Below are positions 1 to 8,339 of a stretch of DNA of 64,000 nt, in pieces. A program made the position numbers and the translations under genes. Under the pieces are notes generated by a model. The model ran no database searches. It was not told the origin of the DNA and worked only from the letters and a program-made list of their open reading frames with translations. Source of the stretch: Prevotella melaninogenica (lineage in GTDB: Bacteria > Bacteroidota > Bacteroidia > Bacteroidales > Bacteroidaceae); contig NZ_CP072350.1 of the NCBI RefSeq assembly GCF_018127965.1, positions 434,001 through 498,000 of the forward strand. The letters are read 5' to 3'. Positions within the stretch are counted from its first letter, which is position 1, and each line of letters starts with the position of its first letter.

Positions 1-2
1 TA

Positions 3-302
3 TGGTTCCTTGAAACACTCCGTAAGGCTTTAGATACTGCACTTGAAAAGACGGAAGGCATCATCAGAAAGGTGCGCTTTTGGGATGAGCATAAGGACCT
101 TCAACTAAACGACCGACAAAGAAAGGTGCTCAACATGCTCCTCGATGGTTTTGAAGGAAAGCTGACTTCCTCTAAGTGGTACAAGATAAATCACTGTTCA
201 CAAGATACCGCAACTCGTGACCTCAACGACCTTGTCAAAAAGAATATATTGAAGAAAAGTAGTGAGGGAGGACGTAGCACCGCCTATGAAATGCTGATAT
301 AA
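3..302 (+). CDS. Fic-family protein, C-terminal fragment (5' end outside window)
   Basis: The frame is open from the first bases of the window to TAA at 300-302, so only the last 99 codons are present. The fragment starts WFLETLRKALDTALEKT and continues into a winged-helix-like end (LNDRQRKVLNMLLDGFEGKL ... TATRDLNDLVKKNILKK). In Fic/DOC proteins of Bacteroidota this arrangement follows the catalytic HPFxxGNGR region: a helical linker, then a helix-turn-helix domain. The Fic catalytic motif itself lies upstream and is not visible, so AMPylation activity cannot be judged. A GTG at 72 could start a 76-codon product, but the frame continues upstream with good coding character, so I treat it as the tail of a longer gene. 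It is followed by a GC-rich hairpin repeat. Confidence 0.6.
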   Translation, partial: WFLETLRKALDTALEKTEGIIRKVRFWDEHKDLQLNDRQRKVLNMLLDGFEGKLTSSKWYKINHCSQDTATRDLNDLVKKNILKKSSEGGRSTAYEMLI

Positions 303-340
303 GACAGAAAAGAAAAAGAAGAACAGCTACAGCAACAAGC

Positions 341-399
341 AGCCCCTCCCCCTTGCCCCTCCCCCAAGGGGAGGGGAGTAGAATGCGAGATACCCCTAT
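341..399 (+). repeat. GC-rich hairpin repeat, type A
   Basis: A C-rich arm and a G-rich arm (CCCCTCCCC / GGGGAGGGG) form a strong hairpin, followed by the conserved tail AATGCGAGATACCCCTA. It is nearly identical to the copy at 54681-54738. It lies between the convergent ends of the Fic fragment and the helicase gene and may act as a bidirectional terminator. Confidence 0.75.
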
Positions 400-445
400 A
401 AATATGATGTGAATGGGTGGACGGGTAAAATGGAGTTAAAGGACC

Positions 446-2107
446 TTATACTTTAACTCTTGTGTTCGTTATAGTTTTGTCAAAAGCAGTAAACTTCATA
501 ATTAATCCCTCCTTTTGTAAGGTGCCTATTATTTTGCTTGTTGGAGAATTTATAGTTGATGATGTCAATGCTTTTATAATAGTAAAGGTCTTCTTATCTG
601 ATTCTTTATTTACTATGATCATTCCCCCTGGCAAAGTATTTGTTTTTACAAGAAACATGCGATTTTTGCTACGCACATTGATTATATGGAAGCCATCCTC
701 GGTTTCTTCTATCATGTATTTACCTGAACAGAAAGGCTTGCTCAATATAGAAAACTGATGCTTGGTAATGAGCTCATTCTCTTCTGATTGGAATGACTCT
801 ATTGAGTTACATGAATCTGTGGTTGATGAAGGGTTTAGGGGTATGGGGATATCTTGAATAAGAATCATATCCTCTTTCCCTTCGCTCATATCTACTTCAA
901 CATAATCATGTATACTTTGTGTTTGCCTCAAAGTACTCCTTTGAACATTGATGTTTTTTTCTTCTCCGTAAAAGTATGACTCCCAATCTCGGTCTTCATC
1001 AGGTAGTCCAAATTGAGAGTACATACCGACATTGTCCAATATAATACACTGTTTGTTTCCATTCTTACGCAAACCTCTTCCAACCTGTTGTATATACTTA
1101 ACTAAAGACTTTGTTGGTCTTGCCAATTGTATGAACTCTATATCTGGACAATCAAAACCTTCCGAAAATATGTCTACGTTAACAATGATATCAATGTCAC
1201 CATTCTTAAAAGCTTGGATTATATTATAACGGTGTTGTGGTGGAGTTTTACTATCTATTTTCTCGATTTTTACACCATGGGCTCTGTATTGTTCACAAAT
1301 ATGTTCGCTATGTGAGCGGGAGATACTATAGATTATACCTTTTTTACCAAATGCATTTTTTTTATAGCTATCATACAGTTGGGCACGAATCTTAGAAGTA
1401 TCTATAACATCTATAAGTGCTTTTGTCTTATAGTCTCCATCAATATCAAACTCTCTAATGGTATTAATTGATTCAATAACTTTAGAATTTATAGGGATAG
1501 AGTAGTACTGATATGATGCAAGCCATCCTTTTTTTATAAAATCCTTGATAGGCATAGAAGGGATATATGCATCAAATAGGCTTGAGAAGCCGCAGTTATT
1601 CATTCTCCATGGAGAAGCCGTTACACCGAGTTTCTTTGCGTCGGGACAGAAGTGCCAAAGTTTCTTATATGAGTGTGCAATGGCGTGGTGTGCCTCATCA
1701 ATGATTATAAAATTAAAGCTTAAATCATTAATAAGACTCCTGTTAGAAGCGTGTGTTATTGTTTGTATGGATGCAACCTGTATGGGTTTTGTTGGGTCAC
1801 GCATCTCTTTCATAGTTCCAGCTAATACTCCATGGTCGATTCTGTATTTCGATAGACTATTAGAGCATTGTTCTATAAGTTCGCTTCTATGAGCTATTAT
1901 GAGTATACGGAAAAAGATATTATGACGAAGTCCCCATACATTGATGTCTCGAATGATGGACGTAAATAAACGAGTTTTACCTGTACCAGTAGGCATCTGG
2001 TACAAAATGTTGTTAGCAATATTCCATCGGCTAAAGATTTCTTCTTTAGCTTTTAGCTGGTAATCACGTAATGTGATGTCTTGCTGATAAAACTCCTTAT
2101 AATCCAT
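446..2107 (-). CDS. SF2 DEAH-box helicase, restriction-type
   Basis: About 553 aa from the preferred ATG at 2105-2107 (MDYKEFYQQD). That start lies one base after the stop of the upstream gene and is preceded by GAGGT at ribosome-binding distance; the longer frame starting at 2149 overlaps its neighbour. Superfamily II motifs are clear: a Q-motif-like LRDYQ, Walker A MPTGTGKT, motif II DEAH in IIIDEAHHA, motif III TASPWR, and motif VI QQVGRGLRKNG. This is the UvrB/ResIII-type fold found in type I/III restriction subunits and stand-alone defence helicases. The C-terminal 150 residues match nothing I recognise. It is last in the operon with the DGQHR/nuclease protein and the adenine methylase, so it probably supplies ATP-driven translocation or strand opening for that system. 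The product is probably cytosolic. Confidence 0.85.
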   Translation of the reverse strand: MDYKEFYQQDITLRDYQLKAKEEIFSRWNIANNILYQMPTGTGKTRLFTSIIRDINVWGLRHNIFFRILIIAHRSELIEQCSNSLSKYRIDHGVLAGTMKEMRDPTKPIQVASIQTITHASNRSLINDLSFNFIIIDEAHHAIAHSYKKLWHFCPDAKKLGVTASPWRMNNCGFSSLFDAYIPSMPIKDFIKKGWLASYQYYSIPINSKVIESINTIREFDIDGDYKTKALIDVIDTSKIRAQLYDSYKKNAFGKKGIIYSISRSHSEHICEQYRAHGVKIEKIDSKTPPQHRYNIIQAFKNGDIDIIVNVDIFSEGFDCPDIEFIQLARPTKSLVKYIQQVGRGLRKNGNKQCIILDNVGMYSQFGLPDEDRDWESYFYGEEKNINVQRSTLRQTQSIHDYVEVDMSEGKEDMILIQDIPIPLNPSSTTDSCNSIESFQSEENELITKHQFSILSKPFCSGKYMIEETEDGFHIINVRSKNRMFLVKTNTLPGGMIIVNKESDKKTFTIIKALTSSTINSPTSKIIGTLQKEGLIMKFTAFDKTITNTRVKV

Positions 2108-2108
2108 G

Positions 2109-4439
2109 TTATACCTCGTCTGCAGGGGCAAGTGATTGTAGAATAACACTCATCTCATCAATCTCGACTCGATTTAGAGCACGACCTTTGATTGTAGTCC
2201 AAGACTTACTAAAAGAAATAAGGTCGTTTAACCATTTTATCTTATCTGACTTTGTCCTAAAAGAGTCTGTTACTTTAATGGAGAACTCCTGTTCAAATGT
2301 CTTAAAATTCTCATCATTCTCTTTTTGGGTATGCCATTTATTATCAATGATTTCCTTGAGGTCTTGCATGTTCAAATACTCAGTCCATTCTTGATCTTCG
2401 TCTTCACTATCATTCATTCGCATAAAGCATTTCCCTTTTATGGATTTTATCTGACTTTCCCATGTACTTCCATATAAATCTTCCAATTTCAACAATACTT
2501 TATTTTTTATCAGTTTTTCTATAGCTTTGCCATATGATTTACCTTGCTCTTGAAGGTCTTTGTCCTGCGTTTCAATCCATTCTGTCAAACCTTCAGGATT
2601 ATAAGAGGATATCTTTTGGCGAATTGCATTTTGATATTTTCTGAGCCAGAAAGTGTCTGCTCCTGCTCCCTTTATGAGTAAAATCTGGCTCTTGTCATCC
2701 GCTGGTATATTGCATATATAGTCTATTAAGGCATCAAAATAGGGAGCCATCTTCTCTTTCTGCTCCTTCGTGCTTGAATTTTGAGTAAGAGCATGTTGAT
2801 GAATGAGGTGTTCATTAAATGAAGATATAAGGGATATGAATGCATACGTACCTCGGTTACATTCTATAAACTGCTCATACTCTTCAGAATACTCTTCATT
2901 CATTTTGTAGTAGACATAGGCATAGCACTCCTTAATGAGATTTGATATGCGTTTTTGAGAATCGTTCATAGCTTTATTATGCTCTATGCACTTTGTGTTA
3001 TAGAGACAAACATCGGTATGTTTGGTAAACTCTTTTGATGTTGCTTTGGGAAGTAGAGATGACTGTGATAATGCAGTGTCAAAGGGCTTGAAAGTAAGCT
3101 TAGCAGTATCCTCACCAATAGAAATTTTTCTTGTTAAAACGCTATTATTTCCTGTAGCTAATTGTTTGATAATAGATGAGCGTAAGGCTTTGAGTCTGGA
3201 GTCAAGACGTGGAGAGTTCCAGTTTAAGTCCTCATTTAAGTCAAGGCGTAAGCCTGGGCTTACAGCTTTCTGGTGCTCATTGATATCCATAAAAATTTTC
3301 AACTGCTCATCAGATGGTAAGCCATTAAAAGCTACTACGGGTATTGTATTTGTGTCTTTATACTTTGAGCCTGCATAGCCATAAACGCGATGCTGTCCGT
3401 CTATAATATATGCAATACAATATGCATTTGGAATAGTAAGGTATCCCAATTTTGTTTTTGTGTTATCACTTCCTCCAGCAGCTTGTTCAAACTGTACTCT
3501 GTTCTTCTTATTTGAATCGTCAAAATTAACGATAACTGTGTTTGGGAAATATCCTCCTTTATCTATAAACTCACCAATTCCTTTGAGTCTTGAAGGGACG
3601 AGTAGTCGTTGGTACGTAGGCATTGAGATCTGAGTGTTTACTTTTGTTCGATGTAGTACGAATCCAATTTTGAGCAATTTAGCAGGCTCTATAGATAGCA
3701 TAAAGTATTCGTGTCCTCCCATACTACCTCGAAGCGCAGGGATGCGAATTTTCTCATTGTTTATTCTTTCATGCTGAAACATGAGTCCATAGAACTGATA
3801 TATTACAGTGGATTTGTAGGACTTGATCAAACTGTTCACATAGTCATATGTGTTATCTGTAAACTGAAATATCTTATTATCAATCAAGCGTCTTTCATCG
3901 TAGCAATCTTCAGGATATGTATAGTTTCTTGTAGCGAAGATAAACTTCACCTTTTTCTCTTGCCCATAGATTTCTTTTAAAACACGCATTACCCCTTCTT
4001 TGTAAAGGCATATTTCTCCTATTTCCTTTTTGAAAGAAGCTTGTTTTATGTTTTCAGTAGCTTTGCATTCTACAACGAAAATGGCTTCTTCACCAACTGC
4101 TACGATATCAATTTGATGTCTATCTTCTGAATTTTTGCCCCATGGGATGACCAAATTTTCGTCATAATTCAATATTCTGAAGCCGAGGTTATAGAACATA
4201 CACCAGATATCATCTTCAAAACGGATGTCTATAGGTTTAAGTTTTTGAATCTTTGCTTTGTGTTTAGAAGTAGAAACCTCTTCCCAACCTTCACTAAGAT
4301 AGCCTTCTAATTCATTCAAAGAAATACTTCTTGTTTCATAAGGAGTTTTCTTTGCCTTGAACTTCTTTGTAAGAACAGAGGGATCATCTGTCATATGTTC
4401 TTTTATACTCTGGATTTGAGTTGGTGTTAATAGTGCCAT
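2109..4439 (-). CDS. Nuclease-DGQHR fusion protein
   Basis: 776 aa, probably cytosolic. Residues about 70-170 look like a restriction-endonuclease fold: D111 in HQIDIVAVG and E124-x-K126 in FVVECKAT fit the PD-(D/E)xK pattern. Residues about 240-480 hold a DGQHR domain, with the name motif at 347-351 (YIIDGQHRVYGYAG) followed by IPVVAFNGL and FMDINEHQKAVSPG. DGQHR proteins belong to the ParB/DndB-like group; DndB belongs to the phosphorothioate modification locus. The C-terminal 300 residues are mostly helical and unrecognised. It lies 14 bases after the adenine methylase stop and one base before the helicase start, so the three genes are almost certainly one transcript. My inference is that it is the effector or specificity subunit of a modification-dependent defence system. 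Fusion of nuclease and DGQHR in one chain is the unusual point. It is AT-rich compared with housekeeping genes in the window. Confidence 0.8.
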   Translation of the reverse strand: MALLTPTQIQSIKEHMTDDPSVLTKKFKAKKTPYETRSISLNELEGYLSEGWEEVSTSKHKAKIQKLKPIDIRFEDDIWCMFYNLGFRILNYDENLVIPWGKNSEDRHQIDIVAVGEEAIFVVECKATENIKQASFKKEIGEICLYKEGVMRVLKEIYGQEKKVKFIFATRNYTYPEDCYDERRLIDNKIFQFTDNTYDYVNSLIKSYKSTVIYQFYGLMFQHERINNEKIRIPALRGSMGGHEYFMLSIEPAKLLKIGFVLHRTKVNTQISMPTYQRLLVPSRLKGIGEFIDKGGYFPNTVIVNFDDSNKKNRVQFEQAAGGSDNTKTKLGYLTIPNAYCIAYIIDGQHRVYGYAGSKYKDTNTIPVVAFNGLPSDEQLKIFMDINEHQKAVSPGLRLDLNEDLNWNSPRLDSRLKALRSSIIKQLATGNNSVLTRKISIGEDTAKLTFKPFDTALSQSSLLPKATSKEFTKHTDVCLYNTKCIEHNKAMNDSQKRISNLIKECYAYVYYKMNEEYSEEYEQFIECNRGTYAFISLISSFNEHLIHQHALTQNSSTKEQKEKMAPYFDALIDYICNIPADDKSQILLIKGAGADTFWLRKYQNAIRQKISSYNPEGLTEWIETQDKDLQEQGKSYGKAIEKLIKNKVLLKLEDLYGSTWESQIKSIKGKCFMRMNDSEDEDQEWTEYLNMQDLKEIIDNKWHTQKENDENFKTFEQEFSIKVTDSFRTKSDKIKWLNDLISFSKSWTTIKGRALNRVEIDEMSVILQSLAPADEV

Positions 4440-4453
4440 ATTTATATACTTAT

Positions 4454-5380
4454 TTATTGTCCGTTGTTATAGTTCTTTATAAGTAACTCTATTTCTTTTT
4501 TTCTTTTGCCTACATGAGCATTTATGTATCTGTGAGCTTCTATCTGAGTTATATGATATCCCTGATAGAGTTTTGTAAAATAAGATTCTCCATGACTATC
4601 CATAGAGTTTGAGTTACTCTGCATTATTTTACATCCTCTATCTGTCATTATATCACAGAATTCTTTTAATCTTTCCTGCTCTTTGTCATCAAATATGTTA
4701 TGAGAATACTCTTTAAAGTGAGCTGTTCCCGATAGTGGGCGATACGGTGGATCTATATAAATGTAATTATAGTTTTGTCCCAAGTGTTTCGTAATATTAC
4801 TATAGTCCCCAGTATAGATTTCAACCTTTTCAAGCAGTTTATGGTCAGCCAATATAAGTTTCTCATCACATATTGTAGGATTCTTGTATTTACCAAATGG
4901 AACGTTAAACTTTCCACTGGTATTAACTCTATATAAACCATTAAAGCAGGTCTTATTTAGGAATAAAAAAAATGCAGCTTTTTCTTTATCTATTATTTCC
5001 TTGTTATTGTAATCATCACGTACCTTATAGTAATAGCGTGACTTCTCATCCATATTTGGTAACTGCAAATATTCTTTTTCTATCAGCTTCAGTTGTTTAA
5101 TAAGAGTTTGAGGATTGTTCTTTATGAGGTTGTAGCAGAAAATCAAATCTTTATTTACATCGTTGATAACAACTCTGTGTATATTAGTAAAATGCGTAAG
5201 CATATAAAATAACATTGCACCGCCACCAACAAAAGGCTCAATATATGTAATACTATCTTGATTACAGAAATCATCAGGTAAATGAGTCGAAAGGAGTTTC
5301 ACAAGTGAACCTTTCCCTCCAGCCCATTTTACAAATGGTTTTGCAACTTTTATTGTTTTCGGCTCATCTTTTATTGCCAT
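4454..5380 (-). CDS. D12-class DNA adenine N6-methyltransferase (Dam-like)
   Basis: 308 aa. Motif I is FVKWAGGKGSLVKLL near the N terminus (AdoMet binding) and the catalytic motif IV is YIDPPYRPL. This order (motif I, target recognition, DPPY) is that of the D12/alpha group, which transfers a methyl group from AdoMet to adenine N6. Family length is 260-310 aa, so it looks intact. It starts at ATG 5378-5380 and is the first complete gene of the operon, ahead of the nuclease-DGQHR protein and the helicase. A promoter of Bacteroidota form lies at 5642-5649. Methylation probably marks self DNA for the downstream nuclease. The recognised sequence cannot be read from the protein. Confidence 0.9.
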   Translation of the reverse strand: MAIKDEPKTIKVAKPFVKWAGGKGSLVKLLSTHLPDDFCNQDSITYIEPFVGGGAMLFYMLTHFTNIHRVVINDVNKDLIFCYNLIKNNPQTLIKQLKLIEKEYLQLPNMDEKSRYYYKVRDDYNNKEIIDKEKAAFFLFLNKTCFNGLYRVNTSGKFNVPFGKYKNPTICDEKLILADHKLLEKVEIYTGDYSNITKHLGQNYNYIYIDPPYRPLSGTAHFKEYSHNIFDDKEQERLKEFCDIMTDRGCKIMQSNSNSMDSHGESYFTKLYQGYHITQIEAHRYINAHVGKRKKEIELLIKNYNNGQ

Positions 5381-5413
5381 AATTTTTTAGAATTAGAGTT
5401 GAAGAAATTTGGT

Positions 5414-5625
5414 TTAATCATCACTTTTCAGGTCATAGTGATTCTTTATCAACTTCAAGGCTTCTGTTCTTTTTGAAACATTCCTATTGGTAGCTGACTT
5501 ATATTTGTAGATCATTTCTTTACCGTAGTAGGTGAAAATTCAAGTTGAACCAATAGATCTTTAGTTGTTCTTTTCCATCGAAAAGAACTCCTTTTATATG
5601 ATTTCCCATTGTCTTTATGTTTCAT
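5414..5625 (-). pseudogene. Possible frameshifted small gene at the head of the methylase operon
   Basis: An ATG at 5623-5625, just inside the predicted transcript, opens a 37-codon basic frame (MKHKDNGKSYKRSSFRWKRT...). A second overlapping frame (FTYYGKEMIYKYKSATNRNV ... KLIKNHYDLKSDD) then runs to TAA at 5414. Both halves have coding-like composition and overlap near 5530, which suggests one roughly 65-aa basic protein broken by a single-base shift. It might be a small regulator of the operon or simply a short upstream frame. I recognise no family. Confidence 0.3.
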
Positions 5626-5641
5626 ATCACAATATGTTTTA

Positions 5642-5649
5642 CAAAGGTA
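5642..5649 (-). promoter_or_regulatory. -7 box upstream of methylase operon
   Basis: On the minus strand this reads TACCTTTG, matching the Bacteroidota TAnnTTTG box. It lies 260 bases upstream of the methylase ATG, with only the possible small frame at 5414-5625 between. Confidence 0.5.
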
Positions 5650-6153
5650 TTAAATAATATAGGAAATCCATAACATTAAGAACTTTTCTGAAAAAAATCA
5701 GTGTTTTATTAGTATTTTCTCCATCTTTATGATTTATAAGTGTAAATCGTATTGTGTTATTTTTGTATGTTTTATTTGCCCTTTCTATGAAGAGCGTATC
5801 ACTTTATAGAATTTAGAACCATGAAAGCATATTATCAAGAAGCGAAAGAAGAAATGTTGTTTGTGGATATGAAAGATTGAACTATCTGATTAAATCCAAA
5901 TCGGTTATTAGGGCCTAAACATATTTTGTTTTATTATCGAGAAGATTGTTTGGCTTCTGTGCGCAGACGTAGCCGATTATGTAATGTTATAAAGGCAGAC
6001 AAGGCGGTGATAAGAAGGCAGAAGATGGTAGGAAACAATACAATAGTAAGAATTATTAGTATTATGGACTAATAACAGATTGCCTTTAAACACACTTTTC
6101 TATACTTAATATAATGTTTGATTCGTAATTCAAAAAAACCACTATAAGATATT
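5650..6153. other. AT-rich intergenic stretch, no gene recognised
   Basis: No long frame. A 19-codon frame at 5821-5879 (MKAYYQEAKEEMLF...) has no family resemblance and is not called. No RNA gene or repeat was seen here. Confidence 0.5.
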
Positions 6154-6362
6154 GAAAAATCATTACACATTCTCGCTTAATCCCCCTTCAAAGTCACGAG
6201 AAAAGTCACTTAAAAAGCTAATTTGCAACTAACAGAGAATCAATAGGTTATAAAACTACAAACTAAAAGGTGCTTAATTGGATTCCAAAAGGGCGTTAGT
6301 AAGGGTCTTAAAGGGCATCTTTTGCAAGCCCAAAGGGCGTTAATTCGAACGCTATTTGTGCC
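6154..6362 (+). repeat. Dispersed ~210-bp element, copy A
   Basis: Begins GAAAAATCATTACA. About 100 bases later it carries the core words AAAAGGTGCTTA, AAAAGGGCGTTAGTAAG and AAAGGGCATCTTTTGCAAGC. The same order of words occurs at six other sites in the window. The final unit is diverged in this copy. Confidence 0.85.
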
Positions 6363-6394
6363 CTTCTGATTTTTAGTCTGTGAATTATCTTTAC

Positions 6395-6745
6395 GAAAGT
6401 TGACGAGTTGACAAGTTAGACGAGTAAACAAGTTGCTTGTGAAGAGAGACAGAGTAATAAGGTTAACAAGTAGATAGGTTAACAAGCAACTTGTTAACTC
6501 GTCTACTTGTCAACTCGTCCACTTCAAAGTGAGACATGGTAACATGAGAACAAATTTCTTCTTTATTACAAGTAACTTGTCAACTCGTCAACTTCAAAGT
6601 GAGACAAAGTAACATAAGAACAAGTTTTCCTTTATAGGAAGCCACTCGTCCACTTGTTACTCGAAAGAACTTTGTTCTCCTGTTACTTTGTCTTCAATTA
6701 TCCTGTCTACAATCAACTTGTTTACTTGTTCACATGTCTAACTTG
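6395..6745. repeat. Degenerate ACAAGT / GACGAGT repeat tract
   Basis: Alternating words such as ACAAGT, AGACGAGT and GTTAACAAG with their complements fill this stretch. A 70-bp direct repeat is nested inside (ACTTCAAAGTGAGACA at 6521 and 6591). Similar tracts lie at 12240-12365, 16620-16720, 28790-28990 and 30886-31110. Confidence 0.7.
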
Positions 6746-6757
6746 TCTACTTACAAC

Positions 6758-6794
6758 AAAACCGTGCAAAGGTCTTTGTGGACCTTGGCACGGT
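6758..6794 (-). terminator. Rho-independent terminator of rubrerythrin gene
   Basis: On the minus strand ACCGTGC and GCACGGT pair, with an inner AAGGTC/GACCTT stem, followed by TTTTGTTG. It lies 37 bases downstream of the rbr stop. Confidence 0.85.
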
Positions 6795-6830
6795 ATGTGA
6801 CTAACGCTATGGAATTATTATTGCGTCGAT

Positions 6831-7484
6831 TTAGTAGTTTGACTCCTCAACCTGGAAGAAGCTCTGTGGGTGGTTACATACAGGGCAAACAGCTGGAGCC
6901 TTCTTGCCGATAACGATGTGACCACAGTTGCGGCACTGCCAGATGCAGTCGCCCTCACGAGAGAATACTACGCTATCCTCGATGTTCTTCAAGAGCTTGC
7001 GGTAACGCTCCTCGTGGTGCTTCTCAACCTTACCAACGCTGCGGAACTTAACTGCCAACTCAGGGAAGCCTTCTTCCATAGCATCCTTTGCCATCTGCTC
7101 GTACATATCGGTCCACTCGTAGTTCTCACCAGCTGCTGCGTCAGCGAGATTCTGAGTTGTTGTTGGGATATCACCCTCATGGAGGAACTTGAACCAAATC
7201 TTAGCATGCTCTTTCTCGTTGCGTGCTGTCTCCTCGAAGAAACCTGCAATCTGCTCATAGCCGTCCTTCTTAGCTTTTGAAGCATAGTAGAGATACTTAG
7301 TGTGTGCCTGGCTCTCACCAGCGAAAGCGTCCTTAAGGTTCTGCTCAGTCTTAGTACCCTTCAAAGCCTCTGGGTTGAACTCCTTGAACTTCTCAGCCTT
7401 AGCGTGACATACTGGGCATTCTGCTGGAGCCTCTGTTCCCTCGTGGATGTAACCACAAACGGTGCAAATAAATTTCTTTTTCAT
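6831..7484 (-). CDS. rbr: Rubrerythrin with two rubredoxin-like domains
   Basis: 217 aa, cytosolic. Rubrerythrin is a diiron NADH-peroxidase-type protein that removes hydrogen peroxide in anaerobes. Residues 1-40 carry one rubredoxin-like iron knuckle pair ([10 protein letters not shown] ... CPVCHA). The central four-helix ferritin-like domain shows the diiron ligand pattern ([49 protein letters not shown]). The C terminus carries a second rubredoxin site (CRNCGHI ... CPVCNH). Classic rubrerythrin is about 190 aa with only the C-terminal rubredoxin, so the extra N-terminal metal site is notable. ATG at 7482-7484; monocistronic, with its own promoter (7629-7636) and terminator (6758-6794). Confidence 0.95.
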   Translation of the reverse strand: MKKKFICTVCGYIHEGTEAPAECPVCHAKAEKFKEFNPEALKGTKTEQNLKDAFAGESQAHTKYLYYASKAKKDGYEQIAGFFEETARNEKEHAKIWFKFLHEGDIPTTTQNLADAAAGENYEWTDMYEQMAKDAMEEGFPELAVKFRSVGKVEKHHEERYRKLLKNIEDSVVFSREGDCIWQCRNCGHIVIGKKAPAVCPVCNHPQSFFQVEESNY

Positions 7485-7628
7485 AATGTTCTTGTATTTG
7501 TATAATGTTCTTGTATTATAATAATAAAATGTGTTCGAATTACGAATGCTATCGCTTTAATATCCACTGATAGTCAGTTGGATATCTATTGTGTTCTTGC
7601 TCTGTAATTATTACAATCTTTCTGGGTG

Positions 7629-7659
7629 CAAAGGTATTAATTATTTCCGAGTCTGTCAA
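7629..7659 (-). promoter_or_regulatory. Promoter of rbr
   Basis: On the minus strand TACCTTTG (7629-7636) is preceded, 18-19 bases upstream, by TTGAC (7655-7659): the -7/-33 arrangement of Bacteroidota. The implied 5' leader is about 135 nt and contains a direct repeat of TACAAGAACATTAT just before the ATG. Confidence 0.6.
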
Positions 7660-7800
7660 CTTTAATTGCTCTTTTTTTATACCAAACGACCTATTTAGAC
7701 AACGAATAATTAATGAATGAATAGTAATAACAGAGCGCATAAAAAGCTAAAAACCTCTGTGTCTCAAGTTCCAAATAGGATGTTTCAAACCCCAAGTTAA

Positions 7801-7975
7801 CTACGAATTACGCGAATGGCACGAAGACAGAATGACATAGTGACATATACTTCAATGACATATTTTAGAATGAAGACAGAATCGACAAGACTGCGAATTA
7901 CGCGAATGACACGAATCATTATCGCAAACATTATTCGAGAAATTCGTGCAATTCGTAGTTCTAATCATAAAGTTC
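7801..7975. repeat. Inverted-repeat element (GAATTACGCGAA family), copy 1
   Basis: An arm containing CGAATTACGCGAATGACACG (7893-7912) faces an imperfect complement, AATTCGTGCAATTCGTAG (about 7941-7958). The fixed tail GTTCTAATCATAAAGTTC follows. A half-arm also occurs at 7801. The same structure and tail recur at 17530-17630. Confidence 0.65.
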
Positions 7976-8007
7976 AAAGCTCAATGTTCAAAGTTCAAAG
8001 GTAAAAG

Positions 8008-8160
8008 AGTTCATATCATAAAGTTCAAAGTTCAAATCTCAAAGTTCAAAGGTAAAAGAGTTCATATCATAAAGTTCAAAGTTCAAATCTCAAAGTTCAA
8101 AGGTAAAAGAGTTCATATCATAAAGTTCAAAGTTCAAATCTCAAAGTTCAAAGGTAAAAG
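8008..8160. repeat. 51-bp tandem repeat, 3 units
   Basis: The unit starting AGTTCATATCATAAAGTTC begins at 8008, 8059 and 8110 and breaks off at 8161; successive units are essentially identical. The 51-bp period is a multiple of three, so it creates a repetitive open frame (7946-8191) that I do not consider a gene. Confidence 0.9.
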
Positions 8161-8214
8161 AGTTCAATGTTCAAAGTATAGACGTTTTTAGTTAAAAAAT
8201 TCTTAGTTAAATAA

Positions 8215-8245
8215 TTGTAGTTTATAAAAATATGGTGTATCTTTG
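8215..8245 (+). promoter_or_regulatory. Promoter of the GH31 gene
   Basis: TATCTTTG at 8238-8245 with TTG at 8215-8217, spaced 20 bases apart. The predicted transcript start falls after the first in-frame ATG (8232), so the real start codon must be the one at 8340. The 5' leader of about 90 nt contains a small CCAAG/CTTGG hairpin. Confidence 0.65.
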
Positions 8246-8339
8246 CCACTCAGTAACAAAAAAACTATTAGCTAAAAACCAAAAGGAGTTCGGAAACCAA
8301 GTAAACCTAAGCTTGGGGACGGGCGACGAGATCTATAAA

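Noticed and set aside
446..5380. Canonical type III or BREX/DISARM system
   Set aside because: The methylase is D12 class and stand-alone, and no PglX/PglZ, Mod or DrmA/B features are present.
6240..6485. 81-codon minus-strand frame
   Set aside because: It lies in dispersed element copy A and the ACAAGT tract; low-complexity product.
7549..7740. 63-codon minus-strand frame upstream of rbr
   Set aside because: It spans the rbr promoter and leader; no homologous features.
7946..8191. 81-codon repetitive frame (IIKFKVQISKFKGKRVH...)
   Set aside because: It is an artefact of a 51-bp tandem repeat whose period is a multiple of three; no start context or family.
8232..8339. N-terminal extension of the GH31 frame
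   Set aside because: It starts inside the promoter; a perfect signal peptide begins at 8340.
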